Shown here one piece after another: positions 28,186 to 37,717 of a DNA stretch of 50,518 bases. The DNA is from Gimesia sp. GTDB lineage: Bacteria > Planctomycetota > Planctomycetia > Planctomycetales > Planctomycetaceae. The stretch is taken from assembly GCF_040219335.1 (NCBI RefSeq), contig NZ_JAVJSQ010000030.1, positions 1 to 50,518 of the forward strand, written 5' to 3'. The notes beneath the pieces were generated by a model. It did no database searches. It was not told the DNA's origin and was given only the letters and a program-made list of their open reading frames with translations. Numbering within the stretch: the stretch's first letter is position 1; each line of letters starts with the position of its first letter. The translations under genes were made by a program, and so were the position numbers.

Positions 28186-29109
28186 ATGACGGACTGGACA
28201 AAGCTGCGAAAAGAACTGATCGGTGAAGGTAAACAAAGCCCGCTGCCTCCGGAAATTAAACTTCCAATGCTGCCCAAAGCAGTGATGGAATTTTCGCGGA
28301 AGGCTGAAGATCCTGCTTCGACTCCCAAAGAGCTCAGCAAGATCATCGAAACTGATGCCGGGATTTCCTGCGAACTGTTGAGAATGGTTAACTCCAGCGC
28401 GTTCGGATTACGCCGGAAGGTTTCCTCAATCCAACAGACGATTACGCTGCTGGGAATTCGTTCGACTAAGCTCTTTCTCGTCACTACCGGTCTGAAACAG
28501 GCGATGGCAACCAGCGATTCCAAGCTGATCAACCTGCCCAACTTCTGGAGTACTAACCTGGAACGGGCATTGATGGCACGCGAGATTGCCATGCTGATGA
28601 AGGTCGACGCCGACGTAGCTTTCTCGGCAGCCATGCTGGAAGACTTCCTGCTGCCCATCCTCTCCAAGGAACTGTTTGATCTGTACCTGACATTCACGAT
28701 CAACCAGGACAGCGATCCCTGTCTGTTGAGTGAATATGAACGCCGGCATTTCAGCTGGGACCACTCGGCAGCTGCAGCGAACGTAATGCTGGACTGGTCA
28801 TTTCCTGATGACTTGATCTGCGCTGTCTACCTGCATCACGAGGGACTCAAACTGCTCACAGACGATAATCTCGGTAAAACAGCTGCAGCCGCCGTGGCGG
28901 TTGCTTCGCTGATCCCCGATCCACTCAGACAGAATCCGCAGGGGCTCGATCAGTTACTGACATTGAATGATGCCTGGCCCGAATTCAAGCTGTTTGAACT
29001 GGCAGACAAGATTGATCAGGAATTGAGAGAAGAAGCCACAACGACGGGAAATTACCTGTCGTTGAAAAATCGACTCGAAAAACATGCGGTGCTTCTGGAA
29101 ACCGAATAA
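28186..29109 (+). CDS. HDOD-domain regulatory protein
   Basis: 307 aa. The HDOD domain covers about residues 20-225: KLPMLPKAVMEFSRKAEDP, SKIIETDAGISCELLRMVNSS, RKVSSIQQTITLLGIRSTK. HDOD is related to HD-GYP but lacks its metal residues, and acts by binding partners in signalling, motility or stress control. Here it stands without an attached EAL, GGDEF or receiver domain, so it probably works through another protein. GAGGAACAG precedes the ATG. It is convergent with the STAS-like gene across 39 bp. Confidence 0.92.
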   Translation: MTDWTKLRKELIGEGKQSPLPPEIKLPMLPKAVMEFSRKAEDPASTPKELSKIIETDAGISCELLRMVNSSAFGLRRKVSSIQQTITLLGIRSTKLFLVTTGLKQAMATSDSKLINLPNFWSTNLERALMAREIAMLMKVDADVAFSAAMLEDFLLPILSKELFDLYLTFTINQDSDPCLLSEYERRHFSWDHSAAAANVMLDWSFPDDLICAVYLHHEGLKLLTDDNLGKTAAAAVAVASLIPDPLRQNPQGLDQLLTLNDAWPEFKLFELADKIDQELREEATTTGNYLSLKNRLEKHAVLLETE

Positions 29110-29127
29110 CAGGAGCGTACTTCTTCA

Positions 29128-29146
29128 GGGAGGCGCAGTGCCTCCC
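29128..29146. terminator. GC-rich hairpin between convergent HDOD and STAS-like genes
   Basis: GGGAGGC at 29128-29134 pairs perfectly with GCCTCCC at 29140-29146 with a 5-base loop. It lies exactly between two convergent stop codons. A T-run is missing on both sides, so termination is probable from position only. Confidence 0.45.
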
Positions 29147-29148
29147 CT

Positions 29149-29589
29149 TCAGGAAACTGTGGTAGAGTAGTCGTTCGACTGCTTCAGACTTTTGTCCCAC
29201 TTTTCTTTTTCGGATCGCACTTCGTCATCAGACGCCTTGTCATGCGCTGATGCCAGATCGCTTTTCAGCAGATAACGCCCGTCTTCAGTGTGCTGACAGA
29301 ACTGTTTAAACCAGAGCATGCTGGCGACGTTGGGCTGGGGGCTGTAGAGAGTCACCGCGATCCCTTTTTCATACAGGTCGTACAACATTCCAAAGAAGCC
29401 ACTCGGAATGTATTTGACTGACGACAGCTCGACGCCAATCGACTTGCACTTTTCGTGATCAACCAGACGCGTGAGCGTTTCACGCAACAGTGCCAGATCG
29501 GCTCCATCCCAGATTTCCATAGTTCCGAAATCCAGAACGGTTACCCCGTCACGCTCATAGACGCTCATTCGATCGCGTTTAGATGCCAT
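29149..29589 (-). CDS. STAS-like (anti-anti-sigma-type) protein
   Basis: 146 aa from the ATG at 29589; the frame extends to 29727, but the extra residues look like leader, and AGAAAGAGAG lies before the chosen ATG. The fold pattern of STAS is visible: VYERDGVTVLDFGTMEIWDG, then ALLRETLTRLVD, KSIGVELSSVKYIPSGFFGM with Ser at the usual phosphorylation-site region, and YEKGIAVTLYSPQPNVASML. Such proteins are switched by phosphorylation and bind an anti-sigma kinase. The C-terminal about 25 residues are charged. No kinase or sigma factor is adjacent; the nearest signalling gene is the convergent HDOD gene. Confidence 0.78.
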   Translation of the reverse strand: MASKRDRMSVYERDGVTVLDFGTMEIWDGADLALLRETLTRLVDHEKCKSIGVELSSVKYIPSGFFGMLYDLYEKGIAVTLYSPQPNVASMLWFKQFCQHTEDGRYLLKSDLASAHDKASDDEVRSEKEKWDKSLKQSNDYSTTVS

Positions 29590-30137
29590 GCTGTGGTTCT
29601 CTCTTTCTTCTGGTTGATCATCAAGGCTGTTGAACAGTGTACTGTTAAGAACATTGAATAGACGCAAAGAGCGGACCATTCGTATGTCTAATCCGTAAGC
29701 TCTGTTGCAACCCCTCGATAAAGTCAACGATAAAAGGGAGTTAAGAATTATGGCCCTGTTTGATATTCATTAACTCTTAACGTTGAATGTTGTGCTTTTT
29801 CTACATTGAAATCTGGAATGATGTAAAAAGACATCGCGACAGGTTCGACAAATAAAACAAACAGCTTTGTGAGGTGTTCAGCTCTGAGGCAATATCTACC
29901 CTTTACTACGGACTCCAGGTAGTGAATGTTGGATTTTGGTAACGATCATCTGATTTTTCAGACGACGTTTGAGCGGAGAGAATCTAACAGCCGGATAAGA
30001 ATTACTGTACAGCCTTGAATTTACTGGCGTACAGAAACTGAAGACGCAACGTTCTTCAAGCTGTGAAACGGGCGCAGGCAACGGGAAAGTCAACCAGGCT
30101 TCTGGATGAAAGAATCAGACCTTCGTTACTTCGCAGA
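29590..30137. other. Long leader/intergenic region upstream of the STAS-like gene
   Basis: About 550 bp, AT-rich between 29730 and 30050. It holds the 5' leader of the STAS-like gene and the 3' side of the sulfatase gene that ends at 30138. No ORF with a recognisable motif, no tRNA and no strong terminator hairpin were found. Confidence 0.4.
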
Positions 30138-31580
30138 TTATTTTTTACTGCGGGCCCGCGGATCGAAATATCGAATGGAATCGGGAACCTGAGTCTGCAT
30201 CTCCTCATACAGCTTCTGCAGACGCGCCACGACTTCGGGATGGTCCTTCGCCACGTTATGCTGCTCGGCGGGATCCTTTTCAAGATTGAAGAGCATCATC
30301 GGTGCCGGCTGATCGCCCGTGAGCAATCCGGGCGGCTGGTTCGGCATAGCCTGTTCATAAGGAGCAATGATCGTCACACCATCGGGCCCGCGCGGGTCAA
30401 CCCAGTCTTTCCCCTGGTTCGCCAGCAACTGTCGGGGGGACGGCTTAATGTGAAGCTTCCAGGGCCCGCTTCGTACCGTAAACAGGGAATTCCCTTTCAT
30501 GGAGAAGAGCGCCTCATGCGGAGTCGGCGCCTGCTCGGTCAGCACGGGAAACAGATCCTTGCCGTCAATCACCCGGTCAGCAGGTACCTTGATTCCCGCC
30601 TGCTTCAGGATCGTCGGGAACACATCGATCGAACCACAGACAGTATCGATCACCTGGCGCGGAGGAATCTTACCAGGCCAGCGGGCGATCATCGGCACAC
30701 GCAGCCCTCCTTCCCAACTGGTCGATTTCATTCCCGACAGACCAGCCGTATTCCCACCAAACCAGGGCCCGTTGTCTGAGGCAAAGATCACCAGCGTATT
30801 TTCATCGAGCTTGAGGTCCTTCAGAGTTTTCAGAATCTCTCCCACACTCCAGTCGAGCTCAGCTATCACATCACCATACAGACCGTTTCCACTTTTCTTG
30901 TAGAACGCTTCCGAGGCAGCCAGCGGCTTATGCGGCATCGCATGCGGTAGATACAGGAAGAAGGGCTTCTGTTGATTTTCCTTGATGAACTCAATGGCCC
31001 GTTCGGTATAGCGCTGCGTTAAATTCGCTTGTATGACCGGATACTCGATGACCTGCTCCCCCTTGATCAGGTTCACGGGACGCATGTCGTTGGAATACAG
31101 AATCCCCAGGTAATCATCGAAGCCGTGTCGCGTGGGGTAGAACCGGGGATTGTGGCCCAGATGCCATTTCCCGACACACAAAGTCGAGTACCCCTGCTCT
31201 TTCAGCAACTCACTGATGAGAACTTCGCTGTCCGCGATCCCCACCCCCGTATTGAACTGCTTCCCATCCGGAGCCGGGTTAAACCAGACGCCGTGCCGCC
31301 AGGGGTAACGCCCCGTCAACAGTGTGGCACGGGAAGGAGCACAATAAGGGACCGGAACGTTAAACTGCGTCAACCGCGCCCCTTCCGCAGCCATCCGGTT
31401 TAGATGCGGCGTTTTGAACCTGGGATGCCCGTAGCATTCCAGATCCCCATAGCCCAGATCGTCGGCGAAAATAATGACAAAGTTGGGGTTGGCCTGCTTC
31501 GCCTCTTTCGCCTGCAGGGATTCGATCGATCCAATACAGAAAGCAACGAGACAACAAAAGATCCTGAGAGCGCTGTTCAC
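30138..31580 (-). CDS. Secreted type I sulfatase
   Basis: 480 aa. A signal peptide ends near residue 24 (SIESLQA). The motif FADDLGYGDLECYG carries metal ligands Asp40 and Asp41, and CAPSR at Cys80 is a canonical formylglycine site, followed by ATLLTGRYPWR. FASDNGPWFGG supplies later metal ligands and GKWHLG the catalytic Lys/His stretch. It is of the arylsulfatase A-like group; sulfated polysaccharide is the likely target. The start is GTG with AGGACC upstream. Its neighbour, the lipoprotein hydrolase, is divergent across about 270 bp. Confidence 0.94.
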   Translation of the reverse strand: MNSALRIFCCLVAFCIGSIESLQAKEAKQANPNFVIIFADDLGYGDLECYGHPRFKTPHLNRMAAEGARLTQFNVPVPYCAPSRATLLTGRYPWRHGVWFNPAPDGKQFNTGVGIADSEVLISELLKEQGYSTLCVGKWHLGHNPRFYPTRHGFDDYLGILYSNDMRPVNLIKGEQVIEYPVIQANLTQRYTERAIEFIKENQQKPFFLYLPHAMPHKPLAASEAFYKKSGNGLYGDVIAELDWSVGEILKTLKDLKLDENTLVIFASDNGPWFGGNTAGLSGMKSTSWEGGLRVPMIARWPGKIPPRQVIDTVCGSIDVFPTILKQAGIKVPADRVIDGKDLFPVLTEQAPTPHEALFSMKGNSLFTVRSGPWKLHIKPSPRQLLANQGKDWVDPRGPDGVTIIAPYEQAMPNQPPGLLTGDQPAPMMLFNLEKDPAEQHNVAKDHPEVVARLQKLYEEMQTQVPDSIRYFDPRARSKK

Positions 31581-31847
31581 AGTACGGTCCTGTCTGTCCG
31601 GGTATTGATTTTCTATTTAAGCCTCCGCTGATTTGATTCCTCAGCGGAAGCTGACTTTCCAGCATACCAGAGAGCGTAACCCAAAGCAAATTTTAGCGTT
31701 AAGGCAGTCGGTCCCATGTCTTTCCAGAACACGATCCAGGCTGGTTCCGGCCGAGATTCACCTTGAGCCATCCTCGTGAATCAAGTATTTTTCCATATTC
31801 ATTTTACCACCGTCCGGTTGGATTGTTTCAAACTGCAAGGATGCACG

Positions 31848-33125
31848 ATGAAAGCCCCCCATCTCCTGATGTCGCTGGCCCTGGCCGGCTTGATGCTGAC
31901 AGGCTGTGACAGCGCCAAAGATTCCATGCCTGAACCAGATGCAGATAAAGCCCCGCGCGTGACGCAGGACGAATCTCCTATGCCTGAAGAAGCAGCGCCA
32001 GACTCTACCTCAGGCTCGGAGCGTGAGGAGAAAGAAAAACACGAGACCATCCGCGTCTTCTATGGTACCGACCGCAACCTCACCGGTTCCCCCAAACCCA
32101 AAGAGTTCTTCGGCACGAAACGGTCCACACTCTCCCTCGGTTTCTGTGATGTCAGCATCCCTGAAAACCATCAACCCGGAGAACTGGAATCCCCCAGCAT
32201 CTGGAAACTGGAGTTCCGCGAAAACCCGGATAAGCATGTCGTACTGAAATCGGTCGAGCCAGCCTCCGGTTCGCATTTCCTGACCGAACTCCGTAAGACC
32301 ATCGAGGATTCCGTCGAAACAAAAGAAACCGCCTCAGGCGTTCTGCAACGGGGCGGCGAAGCTTTTATTTTCATCCATGGATTCAACAACTCGTTTGAAG
32401 ACGCAGCCCGGCGGACCGCACAGATCGCCTACGATCTGAAATTCAAAGGGGCACCGCTGATGTACAGTTGGCCTTCGCAGAGCAGCGGTTCGATCTGGGC
32501 CTACAAGGAAGATGGACGAACCGCACAATGGTGCGAAGAAAACGTCACCCTGTTTGTGGAAGCCATCGCCCGCGAATCCGGGGCACGCAAGATTCACCTC
32601 ATCGCACACAGCATGGGTAACCGGGTCCTCTCGCGTGCACTCAAAAACATTTCTCAAAAGCTGACACTGGCGCGACAGGAGAAACCTCTGTTTAACGAGG
32701 TCATCCTCACCGCTCCCGACATCGACGCCCAGGTCTTTAAAGATTCCATCGCCCCTCACATCGTGCAGACCGCCGACCGATTCACCATCTACTCTTCCTC
32801 GGAAGACCTCGCCCTCAAAGCCTCCCGGGTGGTGAATTCGCTCTGGCATCAAAGGCTGGGAGAAGGGGGCTCCTACCTGACGGTCTTCCCCAAATTCAAG
32901 AAGATCAACGTGGTGGATGCATCCGACATCGATACAAACCTGTTCGCCCTGGGACACTCTTACCACGCAGACAGCGTCACCGTCCTCTCCGATGTCCGAC
33001 TGGTGTTCGAAGGGATTCCAGTCCAGCGTCGCAACCTGCGTTCCCTGCTGCAGGATCTGGCCTGGAAGTTCAACAGCAGTGGCGGCAGTCTGCTGGGACG
33101 GGCGGTTCGCGGCACTTTCCGTTGA
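31848..33125 (+). CDS. Lipoprotein alpha/beta hydrolase (DUF900)
   Basis: 425 aa from the ATG at 31848, chosen because AAGGA lies upstream and the product begins with a lipoprotein signal ending LTGC (lipidated Cys20). An acidic, Pro/Ser-rich linker runs to about residue 65. The DUF900 hydrolase domain follows: IRVFYGTDRNLTG, FIFIHGFNNSFEDAARR (oxyanion-side loop), MYSWPSQSSGS, and HLIAHSMGNRVLSRAL with the nucleophile Ser in AHSMG. ILTAPDIDAQVF follows, as usual in the family. Substrate is unknown; a membrane-held esterase or lipase is likely. A strong terminator follows, shared with the convergent DUF309 gene. Confidence 0.9.
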   Translation: MKAPHLLMSLALAGLMLTGCDSAKDSMPEPDADKAPRVTQDESPMPEEAAPDSTSGSEREEKEKHETIRVFYGTDRNLTGSPKPKEFFGTKRSTLSLGFCDVSIPENHQPGELESPSIWKLEFRENPDKHVVLKSVEPASGSHFLTELRKTIEDSVETKETASGVLQRGGEAFIFIHGFNNSFEDAARRTAQIAYDLKFKGAPLMYSWPSQSSGSIWAYKEDGRTAQWCEENVTLFVEAIARESGARKIHLIAHSMGNRVLSRALKNISQKLTLARQEKPLFNEVILTAPDIDAQVFKDSIAPHIVQTADRFTIYSSSEDLALKASRVVNSLWHQRLGEGGSYLTVFPKFKKINVVDASDIDTNLFALGHSYHADSVTVLSDVRLVFEGIPVQRRNLRSLLQDLAWKFNSSGGSLLGRAVRGTFR

Positions 33126-33157
33126 ACAGGCAAATGTCACCAACAGCAGACATAAAA

Positions 33158-33183
33158 AAAGAGCACACCAAAGTGTGCTCTTT
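33158..33183. terminator. Bidirectional terminator between hydrolase and DUF309 genes
   Basis: A perfect 11 bp stem (33158-33168 with 33173-33183, arm AAAGAGCACAC) with a CAAA loop lies between two convergent stop codons. An A-run precedes it (T-run for the minus strand), and T-rich bases follow on the plus strand. Confidence 0.88.
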
Positions 33184-33220
33184 CTATTTTGAACTGTCAA
33201 AGCAGATCAATCTTGGCAAC

Positions 33221-33781
33221 CTAGCCCAGCGGGAACGGTTCTGGTTCCAGCAGGAAGGGGAAGACGCGAATCGGTTCGCCCATCGTCAGATCATCGGGAT
33301 ACTTCAACTGAGCAGCCCGGTCTGCAGCGAACTGCAAGCGAGTCAGTTCCAGTCCACAGTAATGATCGGCGTTTGACTCCGCGGCCACGTCTGCAAATAC
33401 TTCACCAGCGGAAGCAGCATGACGACGCACACCATGAATACTGCCTTCGCGAACTTTGATACCGGCAGCGGACAGCTTGACCAGTCCCTTCAGGAAACGG
33501 CCTGGAATCGAATCCGGACCACAGACGCGTAACAGACGCTCCCATTCATCATGGGCTTCCCAGTAGTAGCCCAGGTTGAAGAAGTCGATCGCGTTCAGAT
33601 AGTTCCGGTGCTCCATCCAGTTTTCCTGCGTGAGCGCCTTCGGGGGCTTCGGCTTATTACCGTAGCTGTGGCCCTTGGGATCACGATAGGGATGCGGCAA
33701 ACTCTTGCCAGGCACAAACGTATATTCAGGCAGTCGGGATGATGGCAGTAGACGTACAACTTCAGCAACAGGATAAACCAT
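33221..33781 (-). CDS. DUF309-domain protein
   Basis: 186 aa. The DUF309 core is clear: [20 protein letters not shown] (about 75-94) and [19 protein letters not shown]. The family is a small all-helical fold with a conserved His-Glu pattern, of unknown biochemical role. The N-terminal about 60 residues are a proline-rich extension ([20 protein letters not shown]). GAGG directly touches the start codon, closer than is usual, so the true start could be elsewhere, but the extension looks protein-like. Upstream lies a long stretch without genes. Confidence 0.85.
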   Translation of the reverse strand: MVYPVAEVVRLLPSSRLPEYTFVPGKSLPHPYRDPKGHSYGNKPKPPKALTQENWMEHRNYLNAIDFFNLGYYWEAHDEWERLLRVCGPDSIPGRFLKGLVKLSAAGIKVREGSIHGVRRHAASAGEVFADVAAESNADHYCGLELTRLQFAADRAAQLKYPDDLTMGEPIRVFPFLLEPEPFPLG

Positions 33782-34953
33782 CCTCTAAAATCTCCAAATT
33801 CTCTTCTAATTAGCTAAAAACAACAAAACTCTGATCTGTCTCATTCATTGACAGATGTGCCTGGGTGGCACGGGAGGCTCTTAAATGTGTCAGGAAATTA
33901 GATTTGATATCTGAACCTGACTTATTTATTCATAATAATTTCCGCACAGGTAGCGCAAATTGAAATTACTCGGGCTCCGCCCCTCATCCAAATGGGCTCG
34001 CTTGTTGTCGGCTCACAGTCAGCAATCAATGCAGCAGAGAGCAAAGGGGTAGGAAACTGAAAAAACAAGCTGAATCCGCTTATTTTCAAGCTTTAACTCA
34101 CCCATCATATACAAGCTTTATTGAACTTAAAGACCAGATTTTGCAATTTGCGTCAATTTGAGAAATTTCACCGCAGCGGGTTCCAGTCAGTCAATCCAAG
34201 TCGCATGCAAATCAGTTCCCAGGCTTGTACCAATCAAAGCCATTTAACATAACCATATATAGTAAATGGACTTGCAAACGCACCCCGCCATATCACATTC
34301 GATCACCATAGCAACCCATAGTGGGTGCTAACAAATTCCCAACACAGGGAAACGACTCCCCACTTCTGATAAACGGGATTCGCCCTCCCCACTCATTTGA
34401 CACCTGACCATTCCTGCCCCCACCACTGCTCAAACTGAACTTGATCCGCTCTCCCCCAATCATAAATTATCGCAATTGTGCTTCGCGCGCGAGGCGGACG
34501 AAATGAGCACTGGAATCTGCGTGACCAGTCATCCAGATGCACCTGAATCGCCGTCGATTTTTCAACCTTTTCACCGGAACCCTCAGCACTACTTCTCAAT
34601 GTCTCGTACGATTTCAAATCATTTCGGAGCACATTTAGAGCATTTCACAGGCAACTCACACGAAACTCAGATCTTTCATGGAGAATTCAAAGCACAAGCT
34701 CCCCTTGACCCCCGCGCGCCGTTCCACACAATCTCACCATCAGTCAACACAAGCAAGACGAATGAGCCGCAGGGCATCAGCCCCGCCTGGAACGGTCATT
34801 GGGTCATTGGTACCCATTGTACTCGACCGTCGCGCGCATAGAGAGATGAAAACAGTGAGGCTGACAACATGCGCAGTGCAGATTCATCCCGCTCGAAGGG
34901 TTTGCACGAATGTTAGGATAGCACAGCAGGAACCGCCGCTATTCGCGAGCAAA
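33782..34953. other. 1.17 kb gene-free region
   Basis: The largest stretch without a credible gene. Frames of 79-161 codons exist, but none has a family motif, and one runs into the antisense of the sulfatase gene. The first half is AT-rich relative to its neighbours. Small structures: a GTGCC-TGGGT-GGCAC hairpin at 33857-33871, and a few GCGCGCG clusters near 34485, 34715 and 34833. It may be decayed mobile or coding DNA. Confidence 0.5.
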
Positions 34954-36384
34954 CTAGTTGCCCGTCTTCTCCGCCTCTTTCTGACGCGATTCCTCAGCCC
35001 GAATTTTCCGCGCCGAGATACTGCGAAACTCCCAGGGCAGCTTCGCGTTTTCCGGCAGCGAATCCAGCACCGCCTGCAGTTCCGCCTGCGACGATCCAGT
35101 CGCCCGATCAGTTTTCACGCGTTCGGTTCCCGACAAGTCGTGCTGCTCGAGCGGGTCCTCTGACAGATCATAAAACTCGCCGGTGGAATACAGCTTGAAC
35201 CGCTGATCGCGAACCACCCGCTGCTTGTAATACTGGGTCAGACACCACGGACGCCAGGGCTCCTCACGGGGCTGATCCAGAATCTGCGGTGCAAACGACC
35301 TGCCGTCAATCGTCACTCCCGATGGCAGCGGGGCGTCGGCCAGATCAGCCAGCGTCGGCAGAAAATCGGCCGCATCAATCAGGTCATCGCTGACCCGTTC
35401 TCTGCCCACCAGCTTCGGACAATTGATAATCAGTGGCATGTTAATGCCCTGCTCTTTCAGCGAGTAGATCCCCTCTCCCGAAACACGACCGTTGATCCGG
35501 CCTCCCAGGCTCTGTTCCGCATTCTGATCGGTCCCGTTATCTGTCCCGTTATCGGGCACGATAAACAGAATCGTATTGTCGCGGATACCCAGTTCGTCCA
35601 GCGCCTTGACAAGCCGCCCGATCAGGTGATCCGAATAATTCAGCATGCCCGCAAACTGCTCACGCGGCGTCAGGTCTTCTCCCAGATTATGCGGCGTATG
35701 CACCACGGGGATGTGAGTCAGAATCGTAGAGTAATAAGCACAGAACGGCTTATCCCGATGCGTCTTCATATACTCAATCAGGTAGTCGGTAAAAATATCC
35801 GGACCGAATTTCCCCTGCGTATCCAGCCGCTTCCCATTCTGAATCACATACGGATCCCAGTAGCGTTTCTTATGAGCCGGATGCCCTTTTTTCCCTTCCG
35901 GAAAAATACAGTACTCCTGAAATCCATGCTCGATCAGAGCGTCTTTCTGTGCGGGATCGAACAGATCATTGATCTGCCACTTCCCGGAGATACACGTGTT
36001 ATACCCTGCATCACGCAGAATCCGGGCGAAGCAGATTTCCCGGTTCCAGTCAAAATAGCCACCCCCGTAAATCGCGGGATCGTGGTGCGTATGCCAGCCC
36101 GAACGGAACGGGTAGCGTCCCGTAAGCAGCATATGCCGCGTCGTACTGCAGACCGGCGTCACATAACAGTTGCGAAACCGCAGACCGTTATAAGCCAGAT
36201 GATCGATGGTCGGCGTCTGATTTTCCGAACTCCCGTAACAGCGGAACCAGTCCTTGCCTACGTTATCGAGCAGAATAAAGATGATGTTCGGGCGCTGGTC
36301 CTGCTTTTGTTCCGCAGCCTGCACGGGCAGTGCGAAGAGAACCACGCAGCAGATCAGACAGACATTCACACTCAGACGTTTCAT
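34954..36384 (-). CDS. Secreted sulfatase-family protein with non-canonical CSTTR active site
   Basis: 476 aa from the ATG at 36384 (GAGAG upstream, signal peptide MKRLSVNVCLICCVVL to about Ala24); the frame runs up to 36435 within the preceding gene. The fold is that of type I sulfatases: FILLDNVGKDWFRCYG, LTGRYPFRSG, GKWQIND, VPDNGTDNGTD. Two active-site departures are visible: the formylglycine motif is C79-S-T-T-R, with Thr where Pro or Ala normally stands, and the first metal pair is Asp40-Asn41. Activity as a sulfatase therefore depends on whether the modifying enzyme accepts Thr; it might be a phosphoester hydrolase or inactive. The start lies 8 bp after the Nramp-like stop, so the two form an operon. 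Confidence 0.9.
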   Translation of the reverse strand: MKRLSVNVCLICCVVLFALPVQAAEQKQDQRPNIIFILLDNVGKDWFRCYGSSENQTPTIDHLAYNGLRFRNCYVTPVCSTTRHMLLTGRYPFRSGWHTHHDPAIYGGGYFDWNREICFARILRDAGYNTCISGKWQINDLFDPAQKDALIEHGFQEYCIFPEGKKGHPAHKKRYWDPYVIQNGKRLDTQGKFGPDIFTDYLIEYMKTHRDKPFCAYYSTILTHIPVVHTPHNLGEDLTPREQFAGMLNYSDHLIGRLVKALDELGIRDNTILFIVPDNGTDNGTDQNAEQSLGGRINGRVSGEGIYSLKEQGINMPLIINCPKLVGRERVSDDLIDAADFLPTLADLADAPLPSGVTIDGRSFAPQILDQPREEPWRPWCLTQYYKQRVVRDQRFKLYSTGEFYDLSEDPLEQHDLSGTERVKTDRATGSSQAELQAVLDSLPENAKLPWEFRSISARKIRAEESRQKEAEKTGN

Positions 36385-36391
36385 AACACTC

Positions 36392-37717
36392 TCAGTTCCT
36401 GTTTTGAAGCGCAAGTTTCGTTTCCACAGGTTCAACCTGAATCATCGCCGTGGATGCACCCCGCATTTTCTGAATCTGGGGCAGCACTTTCTCACTCGCA
36501 ATATACCAGGCCATTCCCAGCAATAGCAGAAAGCCGATGCTGGCCAGAATATTCACCCCGATTCCGTTCCGATGTTCGCCCATCACTTTTTTACTGCTCG
36601 TCAGCAGCAATAACGCACCTGCAGCCAGAGGGGCCGCCACAACGGTCACCGCCTGGGCAGCGACAATCGCCACCACCGGTCGCGTCCCTGACTGGATCAC
36701 GTAGAGGGCCACAAACATCCCGGTCAATAAAACTGCTGCCGTCAGGATACGCGTCCATTTATCCTGGGGAGTCCCTCCCAGGCCCAGGCTGTCTGACAGA
36801 ATAAACCCACCGATCATCGAATTCACAATAAAAGACGAGTAGGCTGCTGAGAACAATCCGATACAGAACAGAATCTGCCCTTTATCACCAAACAGCGGCT
36901 GCAATGCATTTCCGACATCACCGACGCCCGACAGATCTTTCCCCCGCAACACTGCGGCAGCGGTCGACATGATCATAATCGTGATCAACGCCATGATCGT
37001 GGCGCTGATACAGGCATCGATCCGACCATCTTTCAGGTCCTTAACCTTCCAGCCTTTAAAACGGGCCAGGTAGGACTGATAAAAAGCAGCGGTAATCACA
37101 AAGGTCGTTCCCACCAGTCCCAGCAGCGAAATATTCAGGATCGAATCCGAATCACTGCCTGCACTGGGAATAATTCCCTGCGCCATTTCCAGCAGATTGG
37201 GTTTGGCAAAAAACAGATTGATGGCAAAGGACGCCAGCATTAAAGCCACGAAGATCGACATCAAGCGTTCGACCAGCTTGTACAGATTCTTGAAGCCGAA
37301 CAGAAATGCAATCGAGATGGCATTAAAGATCACCACGCCATATTTGAAGTCCGTATAATTCTCAAGAGCGGAGTGCACACCCAGGTTATTACCGAACTGA
37401 TAGGCCGCCGAGATAAAGAAGACCCCACAACCGATCAGCACCGTCAGTGGCCGTCCGACCATTTTTGCCAGCAACGTGCAGGTTGACTCACTGGTAACCG
37501 TTCCCAGCTTCGCCCCCAGCGACGTATACACCAGCATGAAGATAACGGAGACCAGTACGACCCAGATCATGCTGTAGCCGTCTTTCGCCCCCAGATTGGA
37601 ACTGGTCAAAATACTTCCGGGACCAATCACAACACAGGCGGTTACCAGTCCGGGGCCAATCCGTTGCCACCAGTGGGGCCGGCTATTCGTTGCTGATTCT
37701 GCTGCTGCTTCACTCAC
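36392..37717 (-). CDS. Nramp-like membrane transporter
   Basis: 441 aa with about eleven membrane helices in the Nramp/LeuT fold. In TM1 the DPGN metal motif reads GPGS (VVIGPGSILTSSNLGAKDGY), and in TM6 the MPH motif is absent (GTTFVITAAFYQSYLARFKG), so ordinary Mn/Fe import is doubtful. The start is GTG with GAGGA upstream. It is the first gene of a two-gene operon with the CSTTR sulfatase, 8 bp apart. A sulfatase and a transporter sharing a message suggests uptake of something released by, or a metal needed by, the hydrolase; sulfatases use Ca or Mg. This is inference only. Confidence 0.9.
   Translation of the reverse strand: MSEAAAESATNSRPHWWQRIGPGLVTACVVIGPGSILTSSNLGAKDGYSMIWVVLVSVIFMLVYTSLGAKLGTVTSESTCTLLAKMVGRPLTVLIGCGVFFISAAYQFGNNLGVHSALENYTDFKYGVVIFNAISIAFLFGFKNLYKLVERLMSIFVALMLASFAINLFFAKPNLLEMAQGIIPSAGSDSDSILNISLLGLVGTTFVITAAFYQSYLARFKGWKVKDLKDGRIDACISATIMALITIMIMSTAAAVLRGKDLSGVGDVGNALQPLFGDKGQILFCIGLFSAAYSSFIVNSMIGGFILSDSLGLGGTPQDKWTRILTAAVLLTGMFVALYVIQSGTRPVVAIVAAQAVTVVAAPLAAGALLLLTSSKKVMGEHRNGIGVNILASIGFLLLLGMAWYIASEKVLPQIQKMRGASTAMIQVEPVETKLALQNRN

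Noticed and set aside
29728..29760. Frame extension upstream of the STAS-like gene (start 29727)
   Set aside because: The added N-terminus has no STAS similarity and the ATG at 29589 has a purine-rich site upstream.
34476..34841. 121-codon plus frame in the gene-free region
   Set aside because: Residue make-up looks random (rich in His, Ser, Thr, Pro), with no motif and no ribosome-binding site.
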